The notes below the pieces were generated by a model, which saw nothing but the letters and a program-made list of their open reading frames with translations, was not told where the DNA came from and did no database searches. From the NCBI RefSeq assembly GCF_019929345.1, contig NZ_JAHZPJ010000007.1, positions 1-64,000 of the forward strand: 64,000 bases of DNA, read 5' to 3'. The position numbers and the translations under genes were made by a program. Source of the DNA: Streptococcus oralis. Lineage in GTDB: Bacteria > Bacillota > Bacilli > Lactobacillales > Streptococcaceae. Below are positions 49,706 to 59,066 of the stretch, piece by piece; the stretch's first letter is position 1, and each line of letters starts with the position of its first letter.

Positions 49706-51117
49706 TTTAAACCATCTAGTCCACCAGCAGAATGACCTCCGATTAGTTTACTTCTAACAATGCTTCTTGATGCTGATTCAAGGGCATTGGCTTTTAAAAG
49801 TGAAGTGAACCCAAACTGATCTCGGACGCTGTCAATCGCTGATTGGAGCCTTTCTTCTTTTTCTATTTTTTCAACATCATCAAATAAAGAAACTAGTCCA
49901 AACGATTCATCCACTAGACCTGAATAGTTGACGGCAACGTTCCTTACGGCACCTGAACTGTATTTCTGATGAAATAACTGTAAAACCACATTAGTTAGCG
50001 TGTCCGTATGATTAGTTGGTTCGATCTTTTTTTGTGTGTTGATTGATTTTTTATTTTCCTGTTTGGAATAGCCTACATGAATAGAGACAACCGTTGTTTT
50101 CTTACCCGCTCGTCTAAGACGAATAGCAACCTGCTCTGCCATCTCTCGAAGGACAATCTCGATATCCCGTTGCTTGATATAATCCCTTGGTAAGACTTGA
50201 GAGTTACCTAATCCTGTGCTCTTTGGTTTATATGGATTATTAACATTGCTTTCATCTACTCCATTTGCGTAAAACCAGAGACGTAGCCCTACTACTCCTA
50301 AAGACTTTTTTAATAAGTCGGGATTGCTATTAGCAAGTTCCTTGATAGAAAAGATTTCCAAGTCATTTAATCTCTTTTCCATACGATGACCAATCCCCCA
50401 AAAATCCGTCATATTAGGAATTGCCCAAACCTTGCTTTCAACGTCTTCATAAGACCAATTAGCACGCATGGTGGGCATTTTCTTAGCTTCATTGTCTAAG
50501 GCTAGCTTAGCAAGCAATGGATTACTATTTGACATACCAACGGTTGAGTAAATGCCTGTCTTTCTCCAAATATCCTTTTGAATCTTAGCAGAAATCATAT
50601 CCAACTTATCTTTCCGGGATATGGTCTGATTACTAACAAAGTAGTTAAGAGAAGTTGTTAGGTCAATAAAGCCCTCATCAATCGAATAAGGGTATATTTC
50701 ATTAGGGCTACCATAATCTTGGAAAACTCGTTGTATTTCCATATTAACCTCAATGTACTTGTCCATTCGAGGTGGAACTATAAAGGTGGTCTTCGCCCAT
50801 TCCTCAATATAGCGTACAAAGTCTGGATCTGTTGGAAGTCCCTGCTTTTTTGCATTATAGTAAGAAAATTTTCTGGTTTTGACGTCAAAGGGTAAATCAT
50901 AAGCCCGACCAACATTCTTTTTTCCAAATACTTTCTTAAACATAGGTGATGATGCCAATATCAATCCAGCAGAATTATCCGCTCGACTCATCACACAGAG
51001 GGAGGTTTTAAGAGGATGAAGCCCTCGCTCCACACACTCAACGCTTGCATAGAAGGATTTCATATCAATAAAAGCAATATCACTGACAGGCTCTTTTGAA
51101 TAGTCAATGATTCCCAT
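49702..51117 (-). CDS. umuC: Y-family DNA polymerase (UmuC/ImpB type)
   Basis: The 471-residue translesion polymerase has the catalytic aspartate in AFIDMKSFYASVE (D18) and the SIDEGFIDL motif, with a little-finger domain at the C-terminus. It would copy damaged templates, raising mutation during stress. It starts three bases after the hdiR stop in a five-gene operon. Such copies are common on streptococcal ICEs. Confidence 0.92.
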   Translation of the reverse strand: MGIIDYSKEPVSDIAFIDMKSFYASVECVERGLHPLKTSLCVMSRADNSAGLILASSPMFKKVFGKKNVGRAYDLPFDVKTRKFSYYNAKKQGLPTDPDFVRYIEEWAKTTFIVPPRMDKYIEVNMEIQRVFQDYGSPNEIYPYSIDEGFIDLTTSLNYFVSNQTISRKDKLDMISAKIQKDIWRKTGIYSTVGMSNSNPLLAKLALDNEAKKMPTMRANWSYEDVESKVWAIPNMTDFWGIGHRMEKRLNDLEIFSIKELANSNPDLLKKSLGVVGLRLWFYANGVDESNVNNPYKPKSTGLGNSQVLPRDYIKQRDIEIVLREMAEQVAIRLRRAGKKTTVVSIHVGYSKQENKKSINTQKKIEPTNHTDTLTNVVLQLFHQKYSSGAVRNVAVNYSGLVDESFGLVSLFDDVEKIEKEERLQSAIDSVRDQFGFTSLLKANALESASRSIVRSKLIGGHSAGGLDGLK

Positions 51118-51120
51118 AAC

Positions 51121-51807
51121 CTAGTCCTCCATAGGTATAAAGTTTCCGACAATTTTTCCAACAATCCTAGGATCATCGTCATAAGGAGCAAATTTGTCTT
51201 TATATTTTTTATTGATGGAAACGAGGCGCAAGCCGTCTTCTTCCAAGTAGACACGCTTGATATAGGTCTGCTCATTCCAAACAACTGCATAAACTGCCCC
51301 ATTATAATCAAAGCCTGTCTCACGGATCAGAGCAACGGAACCATTAGGATATTTGGGTTCCATAGAATCCCCTGATACCCAAGAGGCGAAATCATGTCCC
51401 AGCTCTTCATCATAGTAAACCGTATCGTACTCTTTTTCTCCATAGATAGTGGCACCGAGACCAGCCGACATTTCTTCATATACCCGATATTCATAACGTG
51501 GTTCAGCAATAGAGACCACCTTCTTATTTTTCTCTTCTGCGACTAAGTCACGAGCATAAGACACAACTTGTTCTTTTCCATTATGTGAGAGGACATTATA
51601 AAGTCTGACAATCTCTATCTCAGTGAAATAGCCTTTTGGGACGTTCAAAAGTTTCTCTAATAATCTCACTTTCTCAGTAGAAGGTTCTTTGACTCCACGT
51701 TCCCAAGCAGAATAGGCTTGATAGCTAATTCCTAGCTTATCTGCAATATCTTTTTGTGTTAATCTTAGCTCTTTCCTCCGAGCTTTTAATTTTTCTGGTT
51801 GATACAT
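51121..51807 (-). CDS. hdiR: LexA-like self-cleaving repressor (HdiR type)
   Basis: The 228-residue protein has an XRE HTH (about 7-62) and an S24 peptidase domain. The serine is S148 in SGDSM and the lysine K184 in YIKRV. The Ala-Gly bond at 115-116 (EEMSAGLG) is a fitting autocleavage site. HdiR proteins replace LexA in lactic streptococci and respond to RecA filaments. It directly precedes umuC, so DNA damage should induce the polymerase. Confidence 0.9.
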   Translation of the reverse strand: MYQPEKLKARRKELRLTQKDIADKLGISYQAYSAWERGVKEPSTEKVRLLEKLLNVPKGYFTEIEIVRLYNVLSHNGKEQVVSYARDLVAEEKNKKVVSIAEPRYEYRVYEEMSAGLGATIYGEKEYDTVYYDEELGHDFASWVSGDSMEPKYPNGSVALIRETGFDYNGAVYAVVWNEQTYIKRVYLEEDGLRLVSINKKYKDKFAPYDDDPRIVGKIVGNFIPMED

Positions 51808-51815
51808 GATTCACC

Positions 51816-52673
51816 TCACATGACTAATAATTCTAAATTTGCCTTTCTTCTTGCTTCTGTTTCAGATAACTTTTCACTATCCCACACATAGGCCAAGGAT
51901 TTTCCCTTATTGTAAACAAGCCACACCTTGAATTTCTTTACTGCTCTAATCTCGTCCCATCTTGTCTGGTCAAGCAATTCTGGTAGTTCTTGACTCGTCA
52001 CAAAATTGCTTTGTTTCAATCTCCTTTTTAGTCGTCCTATAAGAGAGGGTTGATATTGATTGAACTCTTCAATCAATATTTCTTTCAGTTGATGAAAGTA
52101 ATGATGAAGGGAGGCGTTTTGACCGTCTAGGTATTCATCTACTGCCTGCTTGATGGCTGATTCAGTATCCACTTTGTAAACTCTCAACAAGTCAATCAGT
52201 CGGAAATAAAGTGCCTGCTTTGAAACTTCTAGATCCTCTTTGACCTTTTGAAAAGAATCACAAGAATAGTAAATCTTGGATAGTAGCACAATATCAGGCA
52301 TCAGAACAATAGCCGAGAATACATTGGCTTCTCTCTCTATAATAGATTCCTGATTATCCACTGATTCTGTAAAATAAGAACCATCGTGTTTCAAGATAAA
52401 GTGGCCTAATTCATGACATAAGGTAAAGTGACGCTTGGTCACTGGATTGTCTTGCTCATAGGAAAAACTCGTCCCTAGTTTATCAATAACTGTCAAACCT
52501 TCAATTTTATGATTTGAAAAGTGGTGACTGATGACTTGAATGTTATTCTCATGAATGCAATAATCAAAATAATAGTGAAAGTGATAATTCAGAATCGAAA
52601 TTTCTTCCTTTTTCATAAAAAAGTAGAGGGTTTGTTTTGTGATTTCACTTACTCGTAAATATAATTCATCCAA
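51816..52673 (-). CDS. ImmA/IrrE family metallopeptidase
   Basis: The 285-residue protein has the zinc motif HELGH (H87-H91) in LCHELGHFILKHDGS and a helical C-terminal half. ImmA proteases cleave phage or ICE repressors after DNA damage. It is the first gene of the operon that continues with hdiR eight bases later, so HdiR or the ICE's XRE proteins are possible substrates. Confidence 0.88.
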   Translation of the reverse strand: MDELYLRVSEITKQTLYFFMKKEEISILNYHFHYYFDYCIHENNIQVISHHFSNHKIEGLTVIDKLGTSFSYEQDNPVTKRHFTLCHELGHFILKHDGSYFTESVDNQESIIEREANVFSAIVLMPDIVLLSKIYYSCDSFQKVKEDLEVSKQALYFRLIDLLRVYKVDTESAIKQAVDEYLDGQNASLHHYFHQLKEILIEEFNQYQPSLIGRLKRRLKQSNFVTSQELPELLDQTRWDEIRAVKKFKVWLVYNKGKSLAYVWDSEKLSETEARRKANLELLVM

Positions 52674-52732
52674 TGAATAACACCTCCTTTAAATCTCAAC
52701 ATCTGACAAACTAAACCAGAATGGTTGAGTTT

Positions 52733-52763
52733 ATTATACAAAAAAAGTAGACAATTGTCTACT
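52733..52763 (-). promoter_or_regulatory. Promoter with 18-bp palindrome before the immA-hdiR-umuC operon
   Basis: The minus strand has TAGACA (52761-52756), 17 bp and TATAAT (52738-52733). The perfect palindrome AGTAGACAATTGTCTACT (52746-52763) covers the -35 and is followed by seven T's. It can serve as operator for the HdiR repressor and as terminator of the HNH gene upstream. Confidence 0.72.
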
Positions 52764-52770
52764 GAAAATT

Positions 52771-53724
52771 CTAAAATATATCCTCAAACTTAGCAGAATC
52801 AATCTCTGATCTTCTAGCAAGAATCTTTTCCTTAATTATGGATATCAATTCATTCGGAGATTTATTTGCTAACGAATCATACATTATAAATATCAAAAAT
52901 TCATCTGATATCAAACCATCTGAAAAATCAAATCTATTATATTCATCATAGTTCGTTTGAAAGTCCTTACGTAAAAATTCTTCTGAGATTAAACGTTCTG
53001 ATATATCACTCCTAGCAAATTCATCGATTAACTTTAAAATATTATTTCCGACGTTAATCTTATACATCTGATCTAGATTATATAATCGTTCAAACCAATA
53101 CTTTAGTCTTAGATATTGATTCTCATCTTGTATTTCAGATTCATCAAAAGATGTTAAATGAACATTTACCACGATATCCCCCCTAGATGCATATATATAA
53201 CATTTTATATACTTTGCTAAAGAAACTCCATGAAAATACGCATTAAAAACACCTGTCGATTCATCTTTACCATATCCATGACGTTTTCGCTTATTACAAG
53301 TCCAGCAAGTTGTAACAAGATTACAGGGAGTTATAGCAAATTGAGGAAATTTAGACTTTGGTAAAACATGATCTAAATTTTTATCATTAAATCCCCACCG
53401 CTTATCACAAATAGGACATCTATCTGGAGTCAGAGAATATAGTCTATCCTTATAACCATGACTATCCTTCATACAATAATTGAAAATACCTTCCATTTGT
53501 TTAACAGTTATACCATATGCATCGTCCATCTCTTCCATAGTATACAATTGATGTCTATTGTCAAGATAGATTCCCTCATACAACTCTAGCTGTGCTTTCC
53601 ACCCTGCTGAATCTACTTGTGTGAAAACATCCTTGATGTTCTGATCTTCCTTATTTGAAGAATCAGTGATTGCAGTATCACATACATCAGAAACTTTAAA
53701 ATCCGGTTCGTCAATCTTCTTCAT
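52771..53724 (-). CDS. HNH endonuclease, PtuB-like partner
   Basis: The 317-residue protein has an HNH core with zinc-binding pairs: C103/C106 (CPIC), the DH dyad D118-H119 in NLDHVLPKS, N135, and C140/C143 (CWTCN). The flanks are long helical regions. It overlaps the ATPase gene by 14 bases and has no own promoter. HNH plus AAA ATPase is the composition of Septu (PtuAB). No reverse transcriptase is near, so it is not a retron. Confidence 0.82.
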   Translation of the reverse strand: MKKIDEPDFKVSDVCDTAITDSSNKEDQNIKDVFTQVDSAGWKAQLELYEGIYLDNRHQLYTMEEMDDAYGITVKQMEGIFNYCMKDSHGYKDRLYSLTPDRCPICDKRWGFNDKNLDHVLPKSKFPQFAITPCNLVTTCWTCNKRKRHGYGKDESTGVFNAYFHGVSLAKYIKCYIYASRGDIVVNVHLTSFDESEIQDENQYLRLKYWFERLYNLDQMYKINVGNNILKLIDEFARSDISERLISEEFLRKDFQTNYDEYNRFDFSDGLISDEFLIFIMYDSLANKSPNELISIIKEKILARRSEIDSAKFEDIF

Positions 53725-55210
53725 TTGTTTTTAATTCCTTCGATAGCCGTAATATAATTCTTGCTTCACTGCCCAAAGCGGCTTCAAAACTATCTGAAAT
53801 TTGTTCTTCATCTATTTTATCTTGTAATACTTTATAGAAACCTGTATTTCTTAAGTCAGTACCAAAAATAGTATCATTAATAAAGCTAACACTTTCTCCA
53901 TAAGTTTTACTTGATAGTTTCACTATACTACCCCTATGTCTATCAAAATCATATTTTAACTTCCTGATATTTGTATTAGGTATTTCCTGAAGTACGATTG
54001 CAGAGTGGGTTGCTAATAAACAAACACCATTTCCTTCCTCAACAATTTCTTCTACTGCCCTAATATACGCCTTTAAAAGTGGAGGGTGTAAGAATAGTTC
54101 AGGTTCGTCAATAATTACAAGTGTTTTTTCAAAGACCTTAATAATCAAATTCAATAAACTCAGTAAAACTATTTTTTGACCAGAACTTAATTCATTAATT
54201 ATTTCTTCTGATAAATTTCTCTCTTCAATCAATGGAAGAATTCGAATAAACAAAGGATCAAAGGAAAATTTATCTATAATTTTTTTAGTTCTACTTTCAT
54301 TTTTGGGGGTTGTTGCCTCCGTAAAAAGTGTTTTTATTTCCTTAGTAATATAATCCTCTAAACTAGTCGTCTTATTGAAATCGATTCCAATGAATTTATA
54401 ATTTTCGCTATCTTTCTTTATAATTCCAGTATCAAAAGGACTATATGAAATTAATACAATTGACTCAAATTGATTTATATTAGAAGTAATATTATTAAAT
54501 AAATCACTATTTTTTTTAATATAAAGATCAATCAAATTTTTTATAAAATAGGTTTTCCCAGCTCCATTATTCCCTACAATTGCATATAAAGTATCTGGAA
54601 AATATTCTAATGAATGTGGATTCTTGCTAAATTCTAAAACATTGTTTCCATTTTTATCGACAATACTAATTTGATATTCATCGATATATTTTCCACCCAT
54701 ACTCAATCTATGCAACTGATTTCTGATTTCACTTAAAGAAACACTACGTAAAAAAGAATGCTTCAATAAATAATAGTCCTCTATAGGATGATAAATTGAA
54801 TCATGCTTAATTGACTCATCTAGTCTATTTAAATCATAAGCAATATCCCCCATTTTTTTGAAATACTCATCTTTTTCAGGTGAGGATAGAAAATTATTTA
54901 AAAATTCATAATACTCTTTATCTCCAAGTGAAATCAGATTATATCCTTCATCTTGAACAAGAATCGATTGTAAGTCTATTTCCTTTTCATGCTGGTAAGG
55001 AATGAATGATATTTTAAGACTACCAAAATCGTAAATTTCACCTTCAATTTTTGCTGTCAATGCATACAATGTTCTATAGCCATAATCGTTCCAATGATCA
55101 AAAGCATAATAAATACCATCTCCTAGAGAACTAAAATCCTTATCAGTTAGAGGAAAATCTTTCTTCCATGTCTTACGTATAAAAGGATATTTTTCAAAAA
55201 AATCTATCAT
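53711..55210 (-). CDS. AAA ATPase, PtuA/OLD-like defence component
   Basis: The 499-residue protein has Walker A GNNGAGKT at 213-220, an ABC-like signature ELSSGQK, Walker B LVIIDEPELFLHP and the ATHS motif near the end. This is the SMC/OLD type of AAA found in PtuA. The roughly 200 residues before Walker A form an unusually long N-terminal domain without recognised motifs. It follows an XRE gene by 32 bases and precedes the HNH gene, which supports a regulated defence operon. Confidence 0.82.
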   Translation of the reverse strand: MIDFFEKYPFIRKTWKKDFPLTDKDFSSLGDGIYYAFDHWNDYGYRTLYALTAKIEGEIYDFGSLKISFIPYQHEKEIDLQSILVQDEGYNLISLGDKEYYEFLNNFLSSPEKDEYFKKMGDIAYDLNRLDESIKHDSIYHPIEDYYLLKHSFLRSVSLSEIRNQLHRLSMGGKYIDEYQISIVDKNGNNVLEFSKNPHSLEYFPDTLYAIVGNNGAGKTYFIKNLIDLYIKKNSDLFNNITSNINQFESIVLISYSPFDTGIIKKDSENYKFIGIDFNKTTSLEDYITKEIKTLFTEATTPKNESRTKKIIDKFSFDPLFIRILPLIEERNLSEEIINELSSGQKIVLLSLLNLIIKVFEKTLVIIDEPELFLHPPLLKAYIRAVEEIVEEGNGVCLLATHSAIVLQEIPNTNIRKLKYDFDRHRGSIVKLSSKTYGESVSFINDTIFGTDLRNTGFYKVLQDKIDEEQISDSFEAALGSEARIILRLSKELKTNEED

Positions 55211-55242
55211 ATTTTTAACCTCATAGCTTGTCGAAGCTTCAC

Positions 55243-55590
55243 TTAAAGCAAGTCACCTTTTTTAAAGGCTTTCTTACGTTCTTCCATAAACTCAATCAAC
55301 TCTTTCTTAAAAATTTTCTTCTCCTCATCAGTCATACCTTTTGAATTCATACGAAAAAGCAACTCAATATTATCTAACTCTTTTTCTTTATTTTCTGAAT
55401 TTCCAACTAAGTAATCCACAGTCACATTCAGAATCTGTGCGATTTTAACTAGATTTTCTTGTGTTGGCTTTTTGATTCCACGTTCCCATGAAGCATAAGC
55501 AGGTTGCGAAATTCCTAGTTTTTCAGCAACTTCAACTTGAGTTAAATGTGCTTGTTTTCTTAGATTTTTTAGACGTTTCGAAAATTCCAT
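55243..55590 (-). CDS. XRE-family regulator
   Basis: The 115-residue protein has an N-terminal HTH (about 5-62, LTQVEVAEKLGISQPAYASW) and a charged helical tail. It lies between the conjugation genes (divergent, right) and the AAA-HNH pair (same direction, left). The palindrome at 55642-55656 lies in the opposing promoter, so it may control both transfer and defence genes. Confidence 0.87.
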   Translation of the reverse strand: MEFSKRLKNLRKQAHLTQVEVAEKLGISQPAYASWERGIKKPTQENLVKIAQILNVTVDYLVGNSENKEKELDNIELLFRMNSKGMTDEEKKIFKKELIEFMEERKKAFKKGDLL

Positions 55591-55632
55591 TATGTTCCTC
55601 TTAAAATTTTTAAAGAATTTTTCAAAAATCTA

Positions 55633-55661
55633 TTGACAATTATAACCATTGGTTATATAAT
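55633..55661 (+). promoter_or_regulatory. Strong promoter with a palindromic operator in its spacer
   Basis: TTGACA (55633-55638), exactly 17 bp, TATAAT (55656-55661): a consensus promoter toward the conjugation genes. The spacer holds ATAACCATTGGTTAT (55642-55656), a perfect palindrome around one central base. A repressor bound there would block RNA polymerase. Confidence 0.82.
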
Positions 55662-56160
55662 ATAAATATAGCTGATAGTTATAGTGGTCATAAAAATAAT
55701 AATGCTTAACATTCAGCATCACGATCTTTGAAAATTAAATAAAAAGTGCGTCTGACAACCAGAGGACTGATTGCCAAAACTACACTAAACTTCGTACCTT
55801 TATTGTAAACGTTTTGGAATGAAAAGTCAAGTCTGTTTGATGGTTGAAGTGAAGATTTAAAACATTTTTTGTGGACTTCCACGCATTTCGGACTTTCGCA
55901 CTTTTCCGAATAGTAAAGTGAACTGGCTTCGCCAAAAGGCGTAAGAGAATCTTAAGGGTATGACAATGACTACCTGATAAGATTGGCTGGGAAAGCGATG
56001 GTAATTGATGCAAAGCACCTTGCTAAACGTTGCCACCGTGAAGGAGGAATCCTTCAACCAAATAATTTTTCTCTACTGCTGTCTATCTAATTTACTAGAT
56101 AGATTTACTCTAGCTACTAAGTCCATTTTCCTAGTAGCTTTTTACTTTTATAATAAAGGA
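55662..56160 (+). other. Long leader before the conjugation genes
   Basis: About 500 bases follow the strong promoter without a convincing gene. It contains several small inverted repeats, among them CACTTT/AAAGTG (about 55899-55920) and a terminator-like AGCTACTA/TAGTAGCT stem with five T's (56112-56143). It may be a regulated leader or encode a small RNA; the sequence alone does not decide. Confidence 0.4.
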
Positions 56161-56167
56161 GAACACT

Positions 56168-56414
56168 ATGTCTAACTTTTTTCGCACAACAATGTGAACG
56201 AATTTATAAAAACTACATTTTCACCTATGATATCTTTTCCTCATCGGAACAACTCCAGGGGCAACTCTATCATCAAGCCCAAAAGGATTTAGATAAACTA
56301 TCCAATCAATCACTGCTTACGGGCTTTACTCATGGTGAAGTACAATTTTATACAAGAATGTTTAAACGAAAACTTTTTACTCATTACTACTCAAGAGTGA
56401 AGCAACTAGCTTAA
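56168..56414 (+). pseudogene. Frameshifted small ICE gene
   Basis: AAAGGAG precedes ATG 56168, but the frame stops after nine codons. Removing one T from the T6 run at 56177-56182 opens MSNFFAQQCERIYKNYIFTY and about 60 more residues to TAA at 56412. The product would be a helical protein of about 81 residues encoded first in the transfer operon. Function unknown. Confidence 0.72.
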
Positions 56415-56448
56415 CTCTTTTTATTTTACACTCAGAAAGGAAACTCTT

Positions 56449-56745
56449 ATGATCCCAGAAACACTTGTCATGCTACCAGAATTTATTGGCACTGCTTACT
56501 ACGAAAAATTGGGAAATGCCCCACGCTATGTCTTCGGAAAAGAAGGCAAATATCAACGCCACGTGCTAAACAATGAACAACACGGAGCCTTCCACGTAAT
56601 CACACCTGCTTCAGCTACCGTCTTTCCAGAAGATGCTTTGGTTGAAGTGGTTAATCCCATTTTTCTCGCAGATACTTCCCTAAACGGAAATTCTGTTGCC
56701 CCAGCACTTAATGTATTTGCTGAAAAATTGGTTTTGAAAAAATAA
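56449..56745 (+). CDS. DUF961 family ICE protein (Tn916 Orf23/YdcP-like)
   Basis: The 98-residue protein ([20 protein letters not shown]) matches the DUF961 proteins that open the transfer module of Tn916-superfamily elements. AGAAAGGA lies before the ATG. It is followed 22 bases later by a second DUF961 gene. They are thought to act in DNA processing or transfer. Confidence 0.85.
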   Translation: MIPETLVMLPEFIGTAYYEKLGNAPRYVFGKEGKYQRHVLNNEQHGAFHVITPASATVFPEDALVEVVNPIFLADTSLNGNSVAPALNVFAEKLVLKK

Positions 56746-56767
56746 AAAAGAATAGGAGAAAACATAC

Positions 56768-57223
56768 ATGGCTAAAATTGGATTAAACTACGGAGAAAAA
56801 CTTCAAATTGCAGATAAAACGTATCGAGTTATTTCAGAAGGTCTAAACATCCCTCAAGTCTTTGGAAAATTGACTTTCCGAGGAATTGAGGGAACAGATA
56901 CCATCTATGAAATTGACCGTTCCCAACGCAATCCTGACGGATCCTACGTTCAAGTTAATACGGGGGAAATTCGGGGTGTTGTGGTAGGGATTCATTCTTC
57001 AGTCCAACATGAAACTCTCTTTTTCACCATTGCCGATATGGCAGAGTCTGAAATCGAAGACTTGGGACTTAAGTACCGTGAAGAAGTGGAGCTAGAAGAC
57101 ATTGTCGTAACCCATACTCACGTTAACCGAAATGATATCTATAAGCTCTTTGCTTCTAAGATTAAGAAAAAAGGTGCAAGTCCTAAAGACTCTAAACCTG
57201 TAGAAAACAAGAAAGAAAACTAG
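56768..57223 (+). CDS. DUF961 family ICE protein, second copy
   Basis: The 151-residue protein (MAKIGLNYGEKLQIADKTYR) is a second DUF961 member, with a Lys-rich C-terminal tail that could bind DNA. It is located between its shorter paralogue and the FtsK-like gene, as in ICESt3-type elements. Confidence 0.83.
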   Translation: MAKIGLNYGEKLQIADKTYRVISEGLNIPQVFGKLTFRGIEGTDTIYEIDRSQRNPDGSYVQVNTGEIRGVVVGIHSSVQHETLFFTIADMAESEIEDLGLKYREEVELEDIVVTHTHVNRNDIYKLFASKIKKKGASPKDSKPVENKKEN

Positions 57224-57233
57224 GAGGTGACAC

Positions 57234-58922
57234 ATGAAACTCTTTACCTACCGTGGACAAAGAGTTCAACTCTATCATCGACATATCAAGGCAATCACTT
57301 GGTTTATCTTGTGGTCGCCTTTTTTATTTGCCTTAGCTTACTACGGCTATCAACATCACTTGGAACTACAAGCCCAACCCTTTCCCAAAACCTACTACTT
57401 AGTTGCCTTTGCCTTACTATCCGCTCTTATCTCTCAAATCCTGAATTGGATTTGCTACGAGAAACTACTCGCTTTTCAAAAACTCAATAACTTGCGAATT
57501 CTCTCTCGTTTTCTCTTAGAAAACAATCTCTACCTAGTCAAGAAAGTCAAACGAGAGAAAAGGATGATAGAGAAAATCAGGCTTCCTCAAGTCTATCTCA
57601 AACAATCTCGTTATGGTTTGGAAGTCAGTTTTATCCTAGAAGGCAATAAGTTTCAAGATCGATTTCTCAATCTTGGGGCAACCCTTGAAATCATGTTTAA
57701 TGGTGACTTTCGAAATAAAACCTTTGATAAACGTTTTATTAAGTACGATATCGCCATCAATCGGATTGATAGCCGTATTAGAATCGACCAAGTAGTGGTT
57801 GACGGTTCAAAACTCCAACTCATGAAAGATGTTGTTTGGGACTTTATCGAAGAACCACATTTGTTAATTGGTGGAGGCACAGGAGGAGGGAAGACGATTC
57901 TTCTCATGTCTATCATCTATGCTCTTGCTAAGGTTGGTTTTATTGATATTTGTGATCCGAAAAACTCAGATCTAGCTGGTTTGAAAAAAATCCCTGTCTT
58001 TCATGATCGAGTCTTTACCAGTAAGGAAGATATTATCCAGTGCTTTAGGGAAAATGTGGAGTTCATGGAGAAACGCTATGAACTCATGTCTACCTCTCCT
58101 AAGTTTCAAGCTGGGAAGAACTTTACGTATTACGGGATGAAGCCTAAATTCATTCTGGTAGATGAATGGGCAGCCCTCATCGCTAAAATCGATCGGGATT
58201 ATAGCCTACAAGCAGAAGTCACCGAATACCTTACCCAACTAGTCCTAGAAGGTCGTCAAGCTGGAGTTTATGTGATTTTTGCCATGCAACGTCCTGACGG
58301 GGAATTTGTCAAAACTGCTCTTAGGGATAACTTTATGAAGCGTCTCTCAGTCGGTCATTTAGAATCAACAGGCTATGACATGATGTTTGGAGATGCCAAT
58401 AAAACCAAAGAGTTCAAAAAACTGGATGAAATCAATGGCGTTAAGGTCAAGGGACGGGGTTACATTGCAAACAACGGAGACTTGGCTGGGGAGTTTTTCT
58501 CACCTTATGTACCATTGAATCAAGGCTTTTCTTTCTATGAAGCCTACTCGCAAATTCCCATTTTAGAATTTGAAGGAGAAGAGTTTTCTGTCTTTAAAGA
58601 CTATGACTCACTAGTCCCAACAAAAGAATTAATAGAAGAGGTAGAACAGTTAGAAAACCATATCAACCAACGACCACTAAAGGATTTTGCAGAAGAGCAG
58701 GAACTAAAAGTCGCAACACTTCGAAAGATTATCTATCTCTTAGAAGAACAAGGAATTAATTTTGACCGTTCTGACTCAGCTATTTTGGTGACTCCTCTTC
58801 AAGAAGAACTCCTTCTGGAAACTCTGATTCACTTTGAAGAAGGCGGACGAAGATCTTATGCTAAAGCTGTACAAATGGCTCTTAGTCATCAGGAACTAGG
58901 ACAAGGGCAAGGGCAAGCCTGA
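57234..58922 (+). CDS. tcpA: FtsK/SpoIIIE-type conjugative coupling ATPase (Tn916 Orf21-like)
   Basis: The 562-residue coupling protein brings the relaxase-DNA complex to the mating pore. Two N-terminal membrane segments (about 22-45 and 53-72) precede the ATPase with Walker A GGGTGGGKT (213-221), Walker B FILVDEWAALIAK and the FtsK-like QRPD sensor. GGAGG lies before the ATG. The oriT and relaxase gene follow. Confidence 0.92.
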   Translation: MKLFTYRGQRVQLYHRHIKAITWFILWSPFLFALAYYGYQHHLELQAQPFPKTYYLVAFALLSALISQILNWICYEKLLAFQKLNNLRILSRFLLENNLYLVKKVKREKRMIEKIRLPQVYLKQSRYGLEVSFILEGNKFQDRFLNLGATLEIMFNGDFRNKTFDKRFIKYDIAINRIDSRIRIDQVVVDGSKLQLMKDVVWDFIEEPHLLIGGGTGGGKTILLMSIIYALAKVGFIDICDPKNSDLAGLKKIPVFHDRVFTSKEDIIQCFRENVEFMEKRYELMSTSPKFQAGKNFTYYGMKPKFILVDEWAALIAKIDRDYSLQAEVTEYLTQLVLEGRQAGVYVIFAMQRPDGEFVKTALRDNFMKRLSVGHLESTGYDMMFGDANKTKEFKKLDEINGVKVKGRGYIANNGDLAGEFFSPYVPLNQGFSFYEAYSQIPILEFEGEEFSVFKDYDSLVPTKELIEEVEQLENHINQRPLKDFAEEQELKVATLRKIIYLLEEQGINFDRSDSAILVTPLQEELLLETLIHFEEGGRRSYAKAVQMALSHQELGQGQGQA

Positions 58923-58973
58923 CGGCAAGTCAGGCGCAGACCGTAGCCCGAAGTTCCTAGTTCTTGATGATGA

Positions 58974-58999
58974 AACCCCCGATTTCTAATAGGGGGGTT
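58974..58999 (+). other. Origin of transfer (oriT)
   Basis: ACCCCC (58975-58980) and GGGGGT (58993-58998) flank GATTTCTAATAG. The sequence TCTAATAGGGGGGT resembles the nick regions of Tn916 and ICEBs1 (TAACAGGGGGGT as I recall). The position between the coupling ATPase and relaxase genes is the usual one. Confidence 0.8.
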
Positions 59000-59066
59000 A
59001 CATTTGGCAAAATGGCAAAGTCCAACCCTCCTCATTCCTTGTGGGCGTAAGGATTGCGGATTTTAG

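Noticed and set aside
52771..55210. Retron carrying PtuAB-type effectors
   Set aside because: No reverse transcriptase gene or msr-msd-like RNA is present on either side; only the ATPase-HNH pair is there.
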